Of a stretch of DNA of 64,000 nt, positions 32,843 through 45,665 are shown piece by piece; position 1 is the first letter of the stretch, and the number at the start of each line of letters is the position of its first letter. Source of the DNA: Zarea fungicola (taxonomy: Eukaryota > Ascomycota > Sordariomycetes > Hypocreales > Cordycipitaceae). The notes beneath the pieces are model-generated. The model did not search any database and was not told where the DNA came from. It worked only from the letters and a program-made list of their open reading frames with translations. The stretch covers positions 310,001 to 374,000 of the forward strand of contig FWCC01000124.1 in the NCBI GenBank assembly GCA_900169235.1. The letters run 5' to 3'. The position numbers were made by a program, and so were the translations under genes.

Positions 32843-35821
32843 CTACCAGCCCCTTCTGGCGACGCCGCGAGGCTCCAACACGGCTCTCTCTGAGCCGGTA
32901 TTGCTTCCTGCATTTACGCTACCGCGGCCTTCTTCTATGCTACGACGACCTTGCGCGTCCATCTCGGAAAGCGTAAACATCAGAGGCTCGTCGCCTACAG
33001 ACTCATCGTCGCCGCGGACAAGGCGGCTGCTGCTGGAGCCTCCCAGGTAGCTGCCTCTAGCAGACTGTGTGGGCTGCTGCTGCTGCTGCTGCTGGGCCGG
33101 CGGCGGCGCCTGCCCGCGGCTGGTGGTGGGGGTGCTCATTCCGGTATACCGCTTCCGCTGAAACGGCGAGGACGACTGCACGACGGAGATGAGCCCTTCG
33201 GGTGGGTTTTCTTCCGTGGAGCCGCGCAGCATGGCACCAGACGCATTGGCTGATTGAATCTCGGCCGCTGGCTGCAGGCTATTTGAGGGACTTTCGCGGA
33301 CAGTGGACTCTTCTTCTAGCTGCAATTGGCGGCCGAGGAGCGTGCTGAGCGTCGGGGGCTCCCGCTCCTCAGCGCCCAAGCTAACACTTCGATTTGCAAA
33401 TGCCAGGTCTGTCTCATCGTCATCTGCTACAGCTCTAGTTTGCTGCGCAACTGAGCTTGATCGTCTCTGGTACGAGGTGAGGCGAGGTGAGAGCGGAATA
33501 TCAATCGCAGTGGTCCCCTCCTGCGTGACGGTACTCTGTCGGCTGGATTCCGGAATAGAAGTGCCACTTGGTCGTGTCTGACGAGACACTGTCCGTGCGC
33601 GGTCCTCTGAACGGTCGACTATCGAGTTCTCACTAAGACGAGATGGTATGGCTGGCGTATGAGGGGTGTGGGGAGAGATGGGCTTCCCCGGGGATGAAGA
33701 AGATGGTGACATTGAAGCCGGCGCAATCATTCCTGGCACGCTTGTCAGCTGTCGACTGGAGGAGCTAGATGAGCGCTGCAGCTGCATGGACGAGGTCATC
33801 GAATCTCCCAGAGCGTTGTTGGATTCCTTCATTTGGTGAAACCTAGATAGCTGCGCCACTGTCTTGTTGGCCGCAGAGTCTCGCTTCGTTGGCTCGAAGC
33901 TCTTGAGCGTCTTTTTACTATCCAAAATCTTGAGAAACTCAGATATATTGTCTTCCTCGGCGGGAAGAGAGCCAGAGCTCGCGTTGTCGGGCTCTGCTAA
34001 TAGTCCAGAGCCAGGCTGTGCGACCGAAGACGCCAAACTCTGTCTTCCACTGCTGCCTTGCTCGTCATCTGGTACTCCTTTGTTCAGTCCACTAATAGAG
34101 GGGCGGTTGCGACGATGCGTAAAGCTGCTGCTATAACGGCTAGATGAGGATGGGCGGGGTGAGCCGACAACCGGAATATCGGTGGGCTGCGGAGGCCCGC
34201 CTCGAAGGGACGCGGGCATGCCTGCGGTTAGTGACGTACGCTGTCTTGGCTGCATGGATTGCAATGCAGAAGCTCGACTCTGAGCCGATGCAGGTGATTC
34301 GGGCTCAAGGAAGCGTGGTACAGGAGAGCCAGACAAGGAGCCAGCTTTGAATGGTTGGAATGAGATGGAGGGTCTCCTGCTGGAGCTGTCTTGTCGAGAT
34401 ACATGGCGATTTGATTGAATTCGGTTACTAATAGGCAACGAATGAGGTGCATCAAACTCTGCCTGCCTCGGCAAGGAAGCTGGAGGTGAGCTTGTATCGG
34501 AGCCAGGAGACCTGACTGCTCTTAGTGCAGAGATGGGACTTGTCCCCAGCGGACCATCTCCATGGAATGTAGAAAGGCTCCCATATGTTTGCTGGACATC
34601 ACCAATACCAGGTTGTTTTCGCCGATCCCTTAATGAGCCAACTTCTGGCTGCACTGTTCTTAGTGAATCGGCTCTCTGTGGGATGGAAGGCTTGAAGAAG
34701 TTCTCATCAATACCCATGAATCTAGAACTTAACAGGGATTCCGCATCGTCAATTCTGAAGTTGCACTCGTTCCTGTATGTGACGGACGTAGTCAACCGGC
34801 CCACAGGAACATCTAAATCTCCAAACATGTACTCAGTAACAGGGTCGGGTCTGCCATCTATCGGGCTTTTTAACAAGTCTAGTGGCTTTCTCTGGGGGCT
34901 TTGCATAAGAATTCGACAGCGGGGCGACAGGGCTGCAACAGAGCCCTTCGTCATTCCCTGGCTTGTGAATTTCCAGGCTGGTAATAAACGTGCAGTAATG
35001 AAGAGAGACCTAAAGAAAACAATGGCCTTCTTATAAATGGTTGGGAGGATTGGGCCAAAGTCGTCGGTCGGCATGACGTCGTTCGGCACCAGCTTCACAG
35101 TCCATCGCTCCAACACTACTTCAGTATTTCGACTAAAGTTGTTGGGCGACGAGCTTCCAGTACTTGAGCGTGACGACTGCAGCTGTTCCAGGACATCCCA
35201 GCGCTTACCGTCCTCGTCCAACGTAATGAGGCTCTGGCTTTCTTTGAGAGATGATGCATCGAGGTAAACCTCGATGAGCATGGGGGGTGGCAGATTGTCG
35301 AGGCTGCCACACATTTTCCATACCCTTAACTCTTCCCGAAAATCATCAATCTCATCTGTCTCAATTTGAAACTGCAGTTGATATTAGCAATTCTGTTTGT
35401 TTTATTTCTCTTTGGGCGAAGAGCAGCCAACATACCCATTTATTGATTTTGGTCGCTCCACTAGAATTCCGAACAGGCCTTAGCTTCATTCTAGAATCCA
35501 ATATTAATGCAGCTGCCTTGGTGTAGAAATTCTAGTCTTTAATCAGTACAGCGTCGCAAATCTGTAGATTGAAATCGCTAAACATACCTGTACTATCTGG
35601 TCAAGCTTCTTGATTGAATCACTCGGTAGTCCCGAGGCTGCTTGGCTCTGTCCAGAGGCAGAGGAAGGCCCCTGCTGGTTCACCAAAAGGCTGGACCCCG
35701 CCCGGGGGCGACCTCCGCTACTGCCAGCATCGGCAGTGGCTGCAGTTTTTGAAGCAGGGAGCTGTGGTGATGGTGCTGGTGAGGCGACCTTTTTCTGGGG
35801 TATTCGTGCCTGTTGATGCAT
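32843..35821 (-). CDS. ATG13: Autophagy protein Atg13
   Basis: Regulatory subunit of the Atg1 kinase complex, which starts autophagy at the phagophore assembly site. Exons 35821-35588, 35531-35436 and 35371-32843 give 952 aa; both donors are GTATGT and all joins are phase 0. The start is MHQQARIP, the usual opening of this family in related fungi. Joining restores SIKKLDQIVQNFYTKAAALI and KWFQIETDEIDDFREEL, the beginning of the HORMA domain (about 70-300), which continues through VLERWTVKLVP and YKKAIVFFRSLF. The remaining two thirds are Ser/Pro/Arg-rich and disordered, as expected for the region phosphorylated by TORC1 and bound to Atg1/Atg17. An in-frame ATG at 35848 would add nine residues and is less likely. 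Identity is secure. Confidence 0.95.
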
Positions 35822-38421
35822 GGTGTAAGGCGGAATGGTGTCGGCCAACGAAGGGGAGGGATACTGGCGTTAAGAGTTGAACTATGCAATGCAAGTCTTG
35901 TCTTCCATCATTGCTGAATCGTAGTTGGTGCAGTCGTGGATGGTTGTGCTTTCAAGCCACTGCTGTCTCGAGGTGGCCGAGTTGACCAGGAACCAAGATA
36001 GCAGGAACAAGTATGTACAGCTGACACAAGGTAGCTGCGAGGAGCGAGCAACAGGACGACAAGTATTGTTAGTACGGCCACAAGACGCCTTGTAGCGCCC
36101 GGACTACTGTAGATTGTAGAAATCGAAAGCCGAGAGAGCGACAGTCGAGGTTGTCAAGTGGTTTGGGTTGGTTTGGGTCGGCGGCTTGTCGTAGTGGATG
36201 GGTCCGAGGCCGGGTCATTCGTAGCGGCAGGTCGGGGGCCTCGTGATGCTGATCCGGCAGACAGGTTTCGTCATAGGCCGGTGTTGGCGAACGGGGGGCA
36301 AGGAGCGCTCGGGAAGGGCCTAGAGGGTAATTAGGATAGAGATGAAGATGAAAGGAGTGTTTGGGGATAGATAAGAGGATTTGCGAGGAAGAGGGAATCG
36401 ACGGGTTGATGCAAGAGGTGACTCCAACACAGGCATCGATAACGCAATGGGGACCGGGGCCACTAACAGACCGCGGAGAAGCGGTAGCGCTTTGACTGTT
36501 AGTGCAAAATGGTGATTAGCAGCAAGCTCACTTGGAGGCCCGCATGCAGGCCCGTAATTGTAGCAGCAGCACGCCCCGGCATGTACCCATATAGGCACAA
36601 ATGTAGGCAGACAGGCAGCTGGCCTGGCGCTAATAAGCTTGTCCATCTTGGTCCTTGAAGCGGAGCCATGGTCCCGTCGGTCCAGGAGGTACTACAGTGC
36701 TGGTAGCATTCATGTATCGGCTACCCAATCGTAAGGCTTCGATACCTCTCGGGCGCCCGTTGCCCGCCCCACTGGACAGGTCCCGATGCAGTATCTGGTA
36801 CCCCACACATCTAGGCAGCTTCGTGGTGTGCCAATGGCCGGGACCGGGAGGGCGAGGAAAGACGGGGGGTTGGTCGTCCAAGCTAGCCTTCCAGATCTCC
36901 TCTTAGCACCCGCATTGTGCAACCTTGATGTCGAGAGTTTTAGCCATAGAAAATGCTAGCTGGGAGACAATGTGGACGCGACGTCGCATGGCTGGCTTGT
37001 GAATGTGCTAGTCTTGTGGGGGGGGGGGGGGGGGGTGNNGGGGGGGGCAGCACCTTGAGGCTGCCAGAATGAGAGGAGCACATTGTCTGGAGTGACAAGA
37101 TGCTGTGTGCCAGTGGCTGGAAGAGATGGCACGAAGCTATTACCGTTGTTTGCTCTGGTTCCACCTGGAAGTTGCGTATTCTGCTATACAGACTTGTTGA
37201 CATTAGTATATATTGTTTTCGTTGACTAATGGCGGTGGAAACGAAGAGAAAGCTTACCAGACATTGAACAACGACAAGACGATCAGATAGAGGGAGCCAA
37301 AACGTACAAAAATTGCATCGATAGAGACAACGATTTTGATTCGCACCAGAGAAACCAGATGCCAGCTTGGGGTTGAGAGGCATCCATACTCTGACAGGAG
37401 CTGCTGATGCACTCTGTCGTGGCACCACTGGCGCGGGTGCAAAGTTCATGTTGCAGATGCGCTACGAGCAGAAAAGCTGTTACCCAGAAGCCCTGTCTAA
37501 CCTGCCACGCATCATTTTTCATGTCACACGGGAAAGGGACTTTTTAAATCCAGCAGTTTTGGTGTTTACATGGCTAGTACAGAGTACACGAGTTGGCTCG
37601 CACCTTGGCTGGTCTGTACCGAAGCACGTGAAGTCTGATATCATGTGTTATCAAGATTTATCAAATTTATCATTATTAATTTATTATCTTTACCTTTTTT
37701 TTTCTTTCTATTTTTCATCTATGCATTTGATAACATTTGTTGTTGAAATTGCCTCGACTTTCATGCCTCTCTCTGTCAAGTAAACGGTTCCAGGACCAGG
37801 TCAACCCCTCGTCACCATTGACCAAGTACCATCTTGGCTAATGTAAAAGCCCAAACTCGCTGCTTAATACATATTCGGTTCTGGAGAGTTCTTTATCTTT
37901 TTTTCTTCAATCTGTCTTGATATCTGCCGCGCGGCCAGAACTGTGGCGGCAGAAGTGGCTGCAAGGCACACAGGAAATATGGGTGCCGGCACAGCCCTGG
38001 CGATCCGCTAAAGCTGGGAATAGTCCAGGCCTCTGTGGCGCTGAAAATCCGCCTTCTAGCGCCTTATTCCAGCGCCTTTACTGCTCACTGCACAAACTGG
38101 GCAGTCAACTCAGCAGTCACCACCACTGACTGACCACAGGCTACCCCACTTGATCTCTCGCCTTCGCGTCTGATGACGAACCAGCTCCAGTCTGCCTCTG
38201 GTGGATGCTGACGTTCGCTCACTGGTCGAGAAAGCTCGCCACTTCACTACCTATCGTCATTCGTTGCGACGGCCTCTGGACCGACTGCATATTTTCAACT
38301 CACAAACTCCAAGTCTGCGTTACGGCTTGAAGATTCTGTACCCTGGATTTCGCTGCATTCCTTCAGCTGACCAGCTCTCACCGACTCCTCTCAATCCGCA
38401 ACTCGACCCAACTCCGCAGCC
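35822..38421. other. Intergenic, divergent ATG13/HSE1 region
   Basis: This 2.6 kb lies between head-to-head genes. It contains a G-run with an NN gap (37018-37047), GC-rich leader-like sequence next to ATG13, an AT-rich stretch at 37650-37720, and a C/T-rich leader before the HSE1 start. Open frames at 36320-36646 and 36940-37449 (minus) have no family resemblance and the latter crosses the gap, so I do not call them genes. A lineage-specific gene cannot be excluded without transcripts. Confidence 0.5.
37018..37047. other. G homopolymer with two-base assembly gap
   Basis: A run of G broken by a T and by NN at 37038-37039. It is the same kind of tract as at 18969-19009 and lies in intergenic DNA. 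Confidence 0.9.
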
Positions 38422-40595
38422 ATGTTTCGAGCGGCGGCGGTTGGTCCCTTTGACGATGCCATCGGTAAGTCGTGCGACCTGTCTACTTGGCCCTTGCAGT
38501 TCTGAACCGTGGCTAATAAAACCTCAAGCCAAGGCAACGGACGAGAACCTCACGTCAGAGGACTGGGGCGCCATCATGGAGGTCTGCGACAAGACAACCA
38601 GCGACCCATCGGGACCCAAGGAAGCCGTCCAGAGCATGATTAAGCGTCTCGCACATCGCAATGCAAATGTCCAACTATACACACTCGAGGTGAGCTCCCT
38701 ACAACGTCCTGTTTCATTGCAGCCTGTACTGACATTCTCCAACAGCTGGCGCACGCCCTGTGTCAGAACTGCGGCAAACCTATGCACCGAGAAGTGTCGA
38801 GCCGCGCCTTTACCGATGCTCTGCTGAAGCTTGCCAACGACCGAAACACACATCAGCAAGTCAAGAGTAAAATATTAGAAAAGATGAAGGACTGGAGCGA
38901 CATGTTCAGCAAAGATGCCGAGCTCGGCATCATGTACGACGCCTACTACCGCCTCAAGCAGACCAACCCTACGCTTCAAGCCCCGAGCGCCCCCCAGAAG
39001 CAGGGCCTGACGGCGTCCGACAGGCAAAAGGAGGACGACGAACTTCAAATGGCCCTCAAACTGAGCTTGCAGGAAGACGAGCGCAAAAAGGGCGCCGCAT
39101 CCTCCAGCTCAGCCCAGCCTGGGTCTTCCAGCAACGAGGACGCTGCTCCAGCTCCCCCCGTACCGGCTGGCACCACGGCAGCTACCGTTAGCAGAGTCCG
39201 CGCATTGTTTGACTTTGCGCCCTCTGAACCTGGTGAGCTTGAGTTCAAAAAGGGCGACGTCATTGCTGTACTGGAGAGCGTCTACAAGGACTGGTGGCGC
39301 GGCTCATTGAAGGGCAACACCGGCATCTTCCCTCTCAACTACGTTGAGAAGCTCACAGACCCGACCCCCGATGAGCTTCAAAGAGAGGCGCAGATGGAGG
39401 CAGAAGTCTTTGCAGAGATCAAGAATGTAGAAAAGCTTCTGACCCTGCTGAGCACCTCTAACACTGGCCCCCGGGAAGAGGATAACGAAGAGATTTCGGT
39501 CAGTACTCGCGCTTCATACGCCTCTTTAGCTGTCATGTACTAACACTCACCAGAAGCTATATCACCAGACCTTGGCAATTCGGCCAAAGCTTATTAAACT
39601 TATCGAGAAGTATTCCCAAAAGAAAGGTGCGTTAGATATTCAACTATCATCAGCAAGACTCAACTGCTAACCGCGCCACAGACGACTTTACACAACTCAA
39701 CGAAAAGTTCATCAAGGCACGTCGCGATTATGAGTCCCTTCTCGAATCCTCCATGGCTCACCCCCCACAACACAACTATCAGCAATATGCCATGCGCCCC
39801 GGTCAGGGATACCCACAGGTCGGAGGATATCCAGCCCAACCGCCCCCCTCACAAGATCCGAACTCTTACTACAACGCTCCTCCTCCAGTAGGGCCAGACC
39901 ACTCCTATCAGACATCTCCGCCACCCCCCAGCTTCCCATCTGGCGCTCAGCCAACTGGTGCTCCGTTCTACGTGGCCGGAGCCGAGGTGCCATCCCAGGT
40001 CGGAAGCCAGCCTCCGCCTCCTCAGCAGTATCCCCCGCGCGACCCTACACCACGAATCCCGTCCTCCCAACAACCTCCTGCACCCACCAACAGCACATCA
40101 CCCCCGCCGCAGGTCCAGAGCTACACACCATACTCACCCCAGCCGCAGCAAATGTATCATGCGCCACCTCCGCAGGCGCAACAGCAGCAGCAGCAGCAGC
40201 AGGCGCCACAACAGCCTCCTCCTCTTCAGCAACTGCAGCGTCCCCAAAGCACATATGGAGCCCAGGAGCTGGCGACCTCTGTGTATGACTCTCCCATTGC
40301 TCCCCACAACCCGCACAGCTTCTATCCTCAAGAAGAGGCACAAAATGCCGCCTCAGCACCCCCACACCATCACCAGCCGCAGCCGCAGGCTCCTTCCCAG
40401 GCTCCGTCGCAGCCGCAATACCAGAGCTATGCGCCACCCGAGCAGGCACCGCCTCCCGTTCCCACGGGACAGGCACCGCAGGCACCCGGCGGCGAAGTTC
40501 CTCACTATAAGCCATACGTTCCTCCTGGAGCCGCCGTGCCATCTAGCCCAAGCGCGCCGAACCCAAATGACTACTACCGCCAGGGTGGCTACTAA
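38422..40595 (+). CDS. HSE1: ESCRT-0 subunit Hse1 (STAM-like)
   Basis: Binds ubiquitinated cargo on endosomes together with Vps27. Exons 38422-38464, 38529-38689, 38746-39498, 39554-39626 and 39682-40595 give 647 aa. The VHS domain (about 1-145) starts MFRAAAVGPFDDAIAKATDE and includes NVQLYTLELAHALCQNCG. A ubiquitin-interacting motif lies near 164-180 (DDELQMALKLSLQEDE), the SH3 domain near 216-272 (RVRALFDFAPSEPGELEF, DWWRGSLKGNTGIFPLNYVE), and the GAT-like core follows (SKLYHQTLAIRPKLIKLIEK, joined across two introns). The tail is Pro/Gln/Tyr-rich with a short CAG-encoded Gln run at about 40183. Introns are 50-65 bp with good donors except GTCAGT at 39499. The domain order VHS-UIM-SH3-GAT is diagnostic. 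Confidence 0.96.
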
Positions 40596-41386
40596 GTTGA
40601 GAATGAGACTTGGAAAACCTCGAAGAAGGGAAGTGGCTAATACGGATTTCAATCTTGTTTTTTTTTCTTTATAAGAGGAGGAATGTCAACTATATGTAGT
40701 GTTTGTTTGGCACTCGAGAAGGTTTTTTTGTTTTACATGAGGGAAGAAGGGCAGAGGTTCAAAGGACAGTAGTAAATACATCATGACTAGCTAATTAGCG
40801 ACCTCTATTTGATATGGCAATTGATACGGACGCATGGCGCTTTGGCTAACTATGCCTGACTCTTGAAATGCAGCTTTCTGATTGGTTTTAAAAGACCGAG
40901 CCTATGTGGGTGGGTGGTTGCATCTAGCAAGCGTCCCTAGCGTCTACCTGTCTACCAGGTAATGGAGAGAGGCTATTCCCAACGCCTACCAGCCATCGGG
41001 TTAATTGAGCTCATGTCAATTGAGCCTACGTCAATTACAGCTATCGAGTTAATTGAGGCAGCTGCGGCAGCTGCGGCAGCTGAGGCACTTGAGATACGTA
41101 GGTTGGCAGCCGCTGGATTTAATGTGGAAGTGCAGTGTTTCTTGCCATGGCTCGCCGCCTCTCTTCTCGTCGCGTATATTTGTGTCATTAAAATGCTTCT
41201 GCTGTCATCTCATATATAGTGTTTATGAACAGAAAAAAACGTCAAGGACTCTCATAAAAGCTCATCTATGCCATAAAATTAAATGCCGAAACCTCATTAA
41301 CACCCTTCACCACATCCATGACCAGTCATAAAAGAAAAGGTTTCCAAGTCTATAAAAGAAAATCCAAACATGAATGAGAAAAACCA
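40596..41386. other. Intergenic, HSE1 and SNF2 3' flanks
   Basis: Convergent genes meet here, so both 3' untranslated regions lie in this 790 bp. Besides the short repeat at 41001-41083 and AT-rich sequence towards 41340, nothing gene-like is seen. Confidence 0.55.
41001..41083 (+). repeat. Short tandem words: (G)TCAATTGAG-like and GGCAGCTGC
   Basis: TTAATTGAG or TCAATT(GAG) occurs four times between 41001 and 41057, directly followed by three copies of GGCAGCTG(C/A). Each word is itself nearly palindromic (CAATTG, CAGCTG). It lies in a convergent 3' region. Confidence 0.6.
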
Positions 41387-44300
41387 TCACCAGCGTCGGC
41401 CATATACAGAATTTTCATCCCTCTTCTGCCAGGTGGCTTTCTTGTCCGAGAACCTCGCCGTCGTAGCAACAGACGAATTGATCTGCTCGCGCAGCCCATT
41501 GGACGTTGTGCCGCCACCTTCACTGAAATAGCCACCAGGCTTGAACATGTCGATGATTTCATTAAGACCGAGCTTGAGCGCGCCCTTCTTGGCACCCGTG
41601 TCAATGGCCTGCTGCGCTAGCAGGCGCTTCTTTTCCTGTAGATCAATGATGCGCTCCTCGACCGTGTTGGCGACGGTGAGCTTATATACGACGACATCGA
41701 CTGTTTGGTTGAGACGATGAACTCGGTCAATGGCTTGCTCTTCAACAAACTAGGAGAGAAATGGTATTAGCAAAGGGCTATTTTTGATTTCATCGTCAAT
41801 CAGAAAAAGAGGGCGGTAAATGTGGGAACTTACAGGATTCCAAAAAGGCTCAATAATCACGACACGAGTAGCAGCCGTCAAGTTGAGACCCAAGCTACCA
41901 CACTTGAGGCTACACAAAAGCACACGACAGCTTTTATCCTCACGCAGTCGTCGCAGGCTCTCCTCACGTTCATCGTTGCGCATGCTGCCGTCGTAGCGCG
42001 TAAATTTGAAGCCATCCTTGCGGATAAACGGCTCAACGAGATCCAGCATGGACGTGAACTGCGAAAAGACGATGAATTTGTGTTCGTGCGCCTCAGCGTG
42101 CAGGATACGACTGAGCTCACGAATCTTGGCAGATGCCACGACTTGGCTCGAACCAGGTTCGGGCCGCACCTCGTCATCCTCCGAATACAGCTCCGATTCA
42201 TCAATGCCGGATATGGAGCTTGAGGAGTCATCTTCGGAGCTGCTATCGTCCTCGCTCTCCTCTGTGGCGGATGCCTGTGAGGCTGCGACGGGCTTCTTGT
42301 CCTCCAGTGTATGAGACTCGAGCTGTCTAGTCAAGGCGTCCATTGCCAGGAAAGGGTCATCGTCCTTGCTCGGCACAGGCTTGTCGTCATCTTCATCATT
42401 GACGACGAAGCTGCTCAGGTTGCTCTCATCTTCGTCTTCTGATTCCTCAGAATCCGACCGAAGCCACTCTGTGGGACCGGCGGCATTCTCATCCTCTTCA
42501 CCACCAGCTTTGCCAAGCTTCAGCGGACCTTGCTCATCCCCAGACACGAGCCAACTCCCTTCTTCGTCTTCTTCATCATCGCTGTCAATGACTGCATTGC
42601 GGTTGCGCGGTCGCCGTGTGGTTTGGCTCTTAGTAGGCTGTGGCTTATGCTCTTGTTTCCGGTGCTTATGTGACTTGGACCCAGACTTCAATTTCTTGGC
42701 CTTCTTCTGCTTTTTCTCATGGCTCTTTTCGAACTGCTTAAATTGGACCATGTCCTCTTGGCAGTCAGAGCAAGTGCTAAGTCCTTTCTCTGCGTCGGCC
42801 TTGGGAAGGTCCAATGAACAGACGGTGCATTTCTTTGACTCTATTCCCATTCCAGAAAAAAGATCCGCCATGGCATCCATTTCACTATCTTGAGACTTTT
42901 GGTTCTGGCTCTGGCTCTGACTGCTATCGGTAGTCATCGCATCGCGATCCTTCTCAATCTTTCCCTCGACCAACTTCGGATGGTTGCACGCCTGTCGAAG
43001 TCGCAGAAGCAGCGTAAACGCATTCAAATAGTTTAACTTCTCCTCCATCATGCGCTTCATGCTCTCGCCAGTACGGTCTTCCAGGCGGTTATAGAAGTGG
43101 CGCTCCGCCGCAGAGAGCTCTGCTGAAACAGTGACGACTTTCCGTTCGGTATGCTTGAAACCAGGGCCAGCATCTTTGCCGTCGTCTTCGCCCTCCGCAG
43201 CCTTGCCTCCAGGCTTTAGAGCACCTTCCTCCTTGAGAATGTCCTTTGTGCGGCGCTTCATGAAACATTTCAAGACACTGTGTAGCCGTGAGATGGCAAC
43301 GTGTCCTTTGCCAGTCTTCAGCGGTTGATCAATGTGCTCTCTCCATTGGCGCAGCTCATCATATGGTTTGATACGCAGAAACCTGATAAGAGACTGCAGT
43401 TCATCGAGGTTGTTCTGCATAGGCGTACCGGTCAAACACCAGCGATATTCGGAGCGCAGTGCGTAGCAGGCCTTTGTAGTCTTGGCATTGCGATTCTTGA
43501 TGGTATGAGCTTCGTCAAGAACAACACGCCACCAAGTTGGGCCAAAACATCCACTCTTTTTTCCATCATCTGCCTCTGACGAATTGCCGTGGTCGGAGAC
43601 CAAAATTTGGAATGTGGTAATGACCACGTTATACTTTGTGAGGTCTGTGAAGTTTTTGGTTCGCTGAGGTCCATGGTGAACCAGAACTTTCAATCTGGTA
43701 GCCTTTTCTACCTTGTCGTTGATCTCGTGCTCCCATTGACGAATAAGTGCGAGAGGAGCGACAACCAAGGTCGTCTTCTCCATTTTTTCATAGTGTGGTT
43801 TCCAATTCTCAGAGTCTTTTTCGGGTTTTTGGTTTGATAATATGAGGGAAATTGTTTGCAAGGTCTTGCCAAGGCCCATATCATCTGCAAGCAATCCGCC
43901 CTTTGGCACAGTTCCTCGCTTCACCGGACCAAGCTCACGGCCGAGCATCCATTCAACGCCTTCTACTTGATGTGGTAACAACCTGACCTTGAGGCCAGCT
44001 ATCTTTCCATCTTTGGTAAGTCGCTGTTTACTTGGTTTATCTTGCTTTTGATCCGTCTTGCCTGCGGCAGTAACGTCCTTCGCCTTGGATTCTGGCAGTT
44101 CCTCATCGGCTTCATCTTCGACGCCACCTTCGAGCAACGCCTTCAAGTCCGCGCTTGCTTTTGCAGGGTCTGTGTAGAAGATCTCTTCTCCAACCTTCCC
44201 ACGAGCCGGCTTGCTGAATTGGTTTGAGTCGAATACGGGCAGAGGAGGAGGCTTGCGATCTGCGTATGCACGGGGTTTGGGAGCGTTGACTTTGGTGTTG

Positions 44301-44794
44301 CTAATGTGATGCTCAGGCCGGGTGGTCTGTCGAATGAAAACGTCGGCCTTTTGCTTGCGAGAGGACACCAGTTTTGTCGGATGCCCAAATTGAGGGGCTC
44401 TTGCAGTCTCTGAGAAAGGGAGCTTGGCCCCATCGCGGACGCTGGGTTTGAGCGAAGCCCACCCACTGACAATGGCACTAATATCGTCATCGTCGTCCAT
44501 CGACTTTGCCTTGGCTGTCCCAGCACTACCTCCCGTACTGCCAAGTCGGTTGGCAAGAGATTGCGAGGGTGGGACACGCTCGTTGACCATGGTCTCTTGT
44601 ATTTCACCAAGCACCGACTTGGCCGCTTTGTTAGGCTTCTGCGGTGACTTGGAGAAGTCTGGTGGCTCTGAAGAGGCAATGTTGTTTGCCGGCTTAAATG
44701 CAAAGCCTGCGCCTGGTTTATATCGTTCCGTTCGGCTCATGGGGTGATTGATATTTGGGTATGGTGCATGATTGAACGACGTTTGCACAGTCAC
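41387..44794 (-). CDS. SNF2-family DNA-dependent ATPase
   Basis: Probable chromatin or DNA-repair translocase in the nucleus. Exons 44794-41834 and 41749-41387 (GTAAGT donor, 84-bp intron) give 1107 aa. Lobe 1 has HQVEGVEWMLGREL, Walker A in LADDMGLGKTLQT (about 300), LVVAPLALIRQWEHE, DEAH (about 427) and LTGTPMQNNLDELQS. Lobe 2 has FIVFSQFTSMLDLVEPF, then GLNLTAATRVVIIEPFWNP joined by the intron to FVEEQAIDRVHRLNQTVDV, the expected end of the helicase core. Between the lobes lies an insert of more than 250 residues: a four-Cys motif C-x2-C-x15-C-x2-C (CTVC...CSDC), a Lys-rich stretch, then acidic Ser-rich sequence. It is closest in layout to Rad16/Rad5-type members, but no RING is seen. An alternative start is the ATG at 44740. 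Confidence 0.9.
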
Positions 44795-45665
44795 CTAGTT
44801 GCCTTTGTTCAATTTGTTTGAATGGACATGACATAATTGCCCCAGCAACTACGTCTAACGCTAGCGCGGCCACATTGTTGGACTTTGGTGGCGTGAAACA
44901 CTGTGCTGAGCCTAAGGACTGGTACCCCGCAGCACAGTGCGAGTCTCCAGACAATATGCTTAGAGGCCCAATTTTTGAGGGCAACAAACAATGGCGACGG
45001 ATAAGTAAGGCCTGCCAGCTACCTAAGTACCTACCTACCTACTTAATTTAAGGTAGCTATTGAGGTTATTACTAACGCCAGCTACCTAGTTAATTAATGC
45101 TGTTGAGTCTGTTGAACCTGATCCGTCGCCTAAACAGAGAGCTCCATTACTTGAACAGTACCTGGCAGTGTTTTATATCTTGTAGATATTTATTCTCTAA
45201 TTACTCAGTAGACATATATACCACGGCGTCTTGATATTGCTTGACACTGACTATGATTGTTATGCTGCCCTTCGCTGAGCAGAGCTAACCTTGGCCGACG
45301 TTTATGTATATATGCTCGATACGAGCTCATTATTAAATACGTGCTGTATGTTTGATCAAGGAAAGATGCTGCCTTTGCACTTCAGCTTAAACACATCGTC
45401 ACATGTAAAGAGTCCACTCTGTAATTATTGTAAATCTTGTATATTGGAAGTCTGGACGCCTTGCTGGCTTGTCTGGAATCCACAGACAGCACGAGTTTAC
45501 TCTGGTTTCAGAAGCGTCCAGGAAACAGTTCATCTCTTCTGCCGTCAATAAAGGAATTCATTCATGCCGAGCTCATCAGTCTCCAAAACTACCGCTGCAT
45601 TATTCGTGCCCAGTTCTATATGTCATTTGAACACGTTTCTTTTGTAGTCCGATACGTTTGCATGT
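44795..45665. other. Intergenic, SNF2 gene promoter and NTF2 3' side
   Basis: The SNF2 gene reads away to the left and NTF2 ends at the right, so this 870 bp holds the SNF2 promoter and the NTF2 3' flank. It includes a TACCTA-rich inverted repeat (45017-45058) and AT-rich sequence. Short plus-strand frames here resemble nothing known. Confidence 0.55.
45017..45058. repeat. Inverted repeat AGCTACCT/AGGTAGCT around CTAC repeats
   Basis: Eight-base arms at 45017-45024 and 45051-45058 enclose CTAC tetranucleotide repeats and TTAATTTAA. Similar TACCTA words recur in other intergenic parts of the window. Confidence 0.6.

Noticed and set aside
36940..37449. Minus-strand frame of 169 codons upstream of HSE1
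   Set aside because: It crosses the G-run with NN and so includes unknown residues; the rest shows no recognisable domain.
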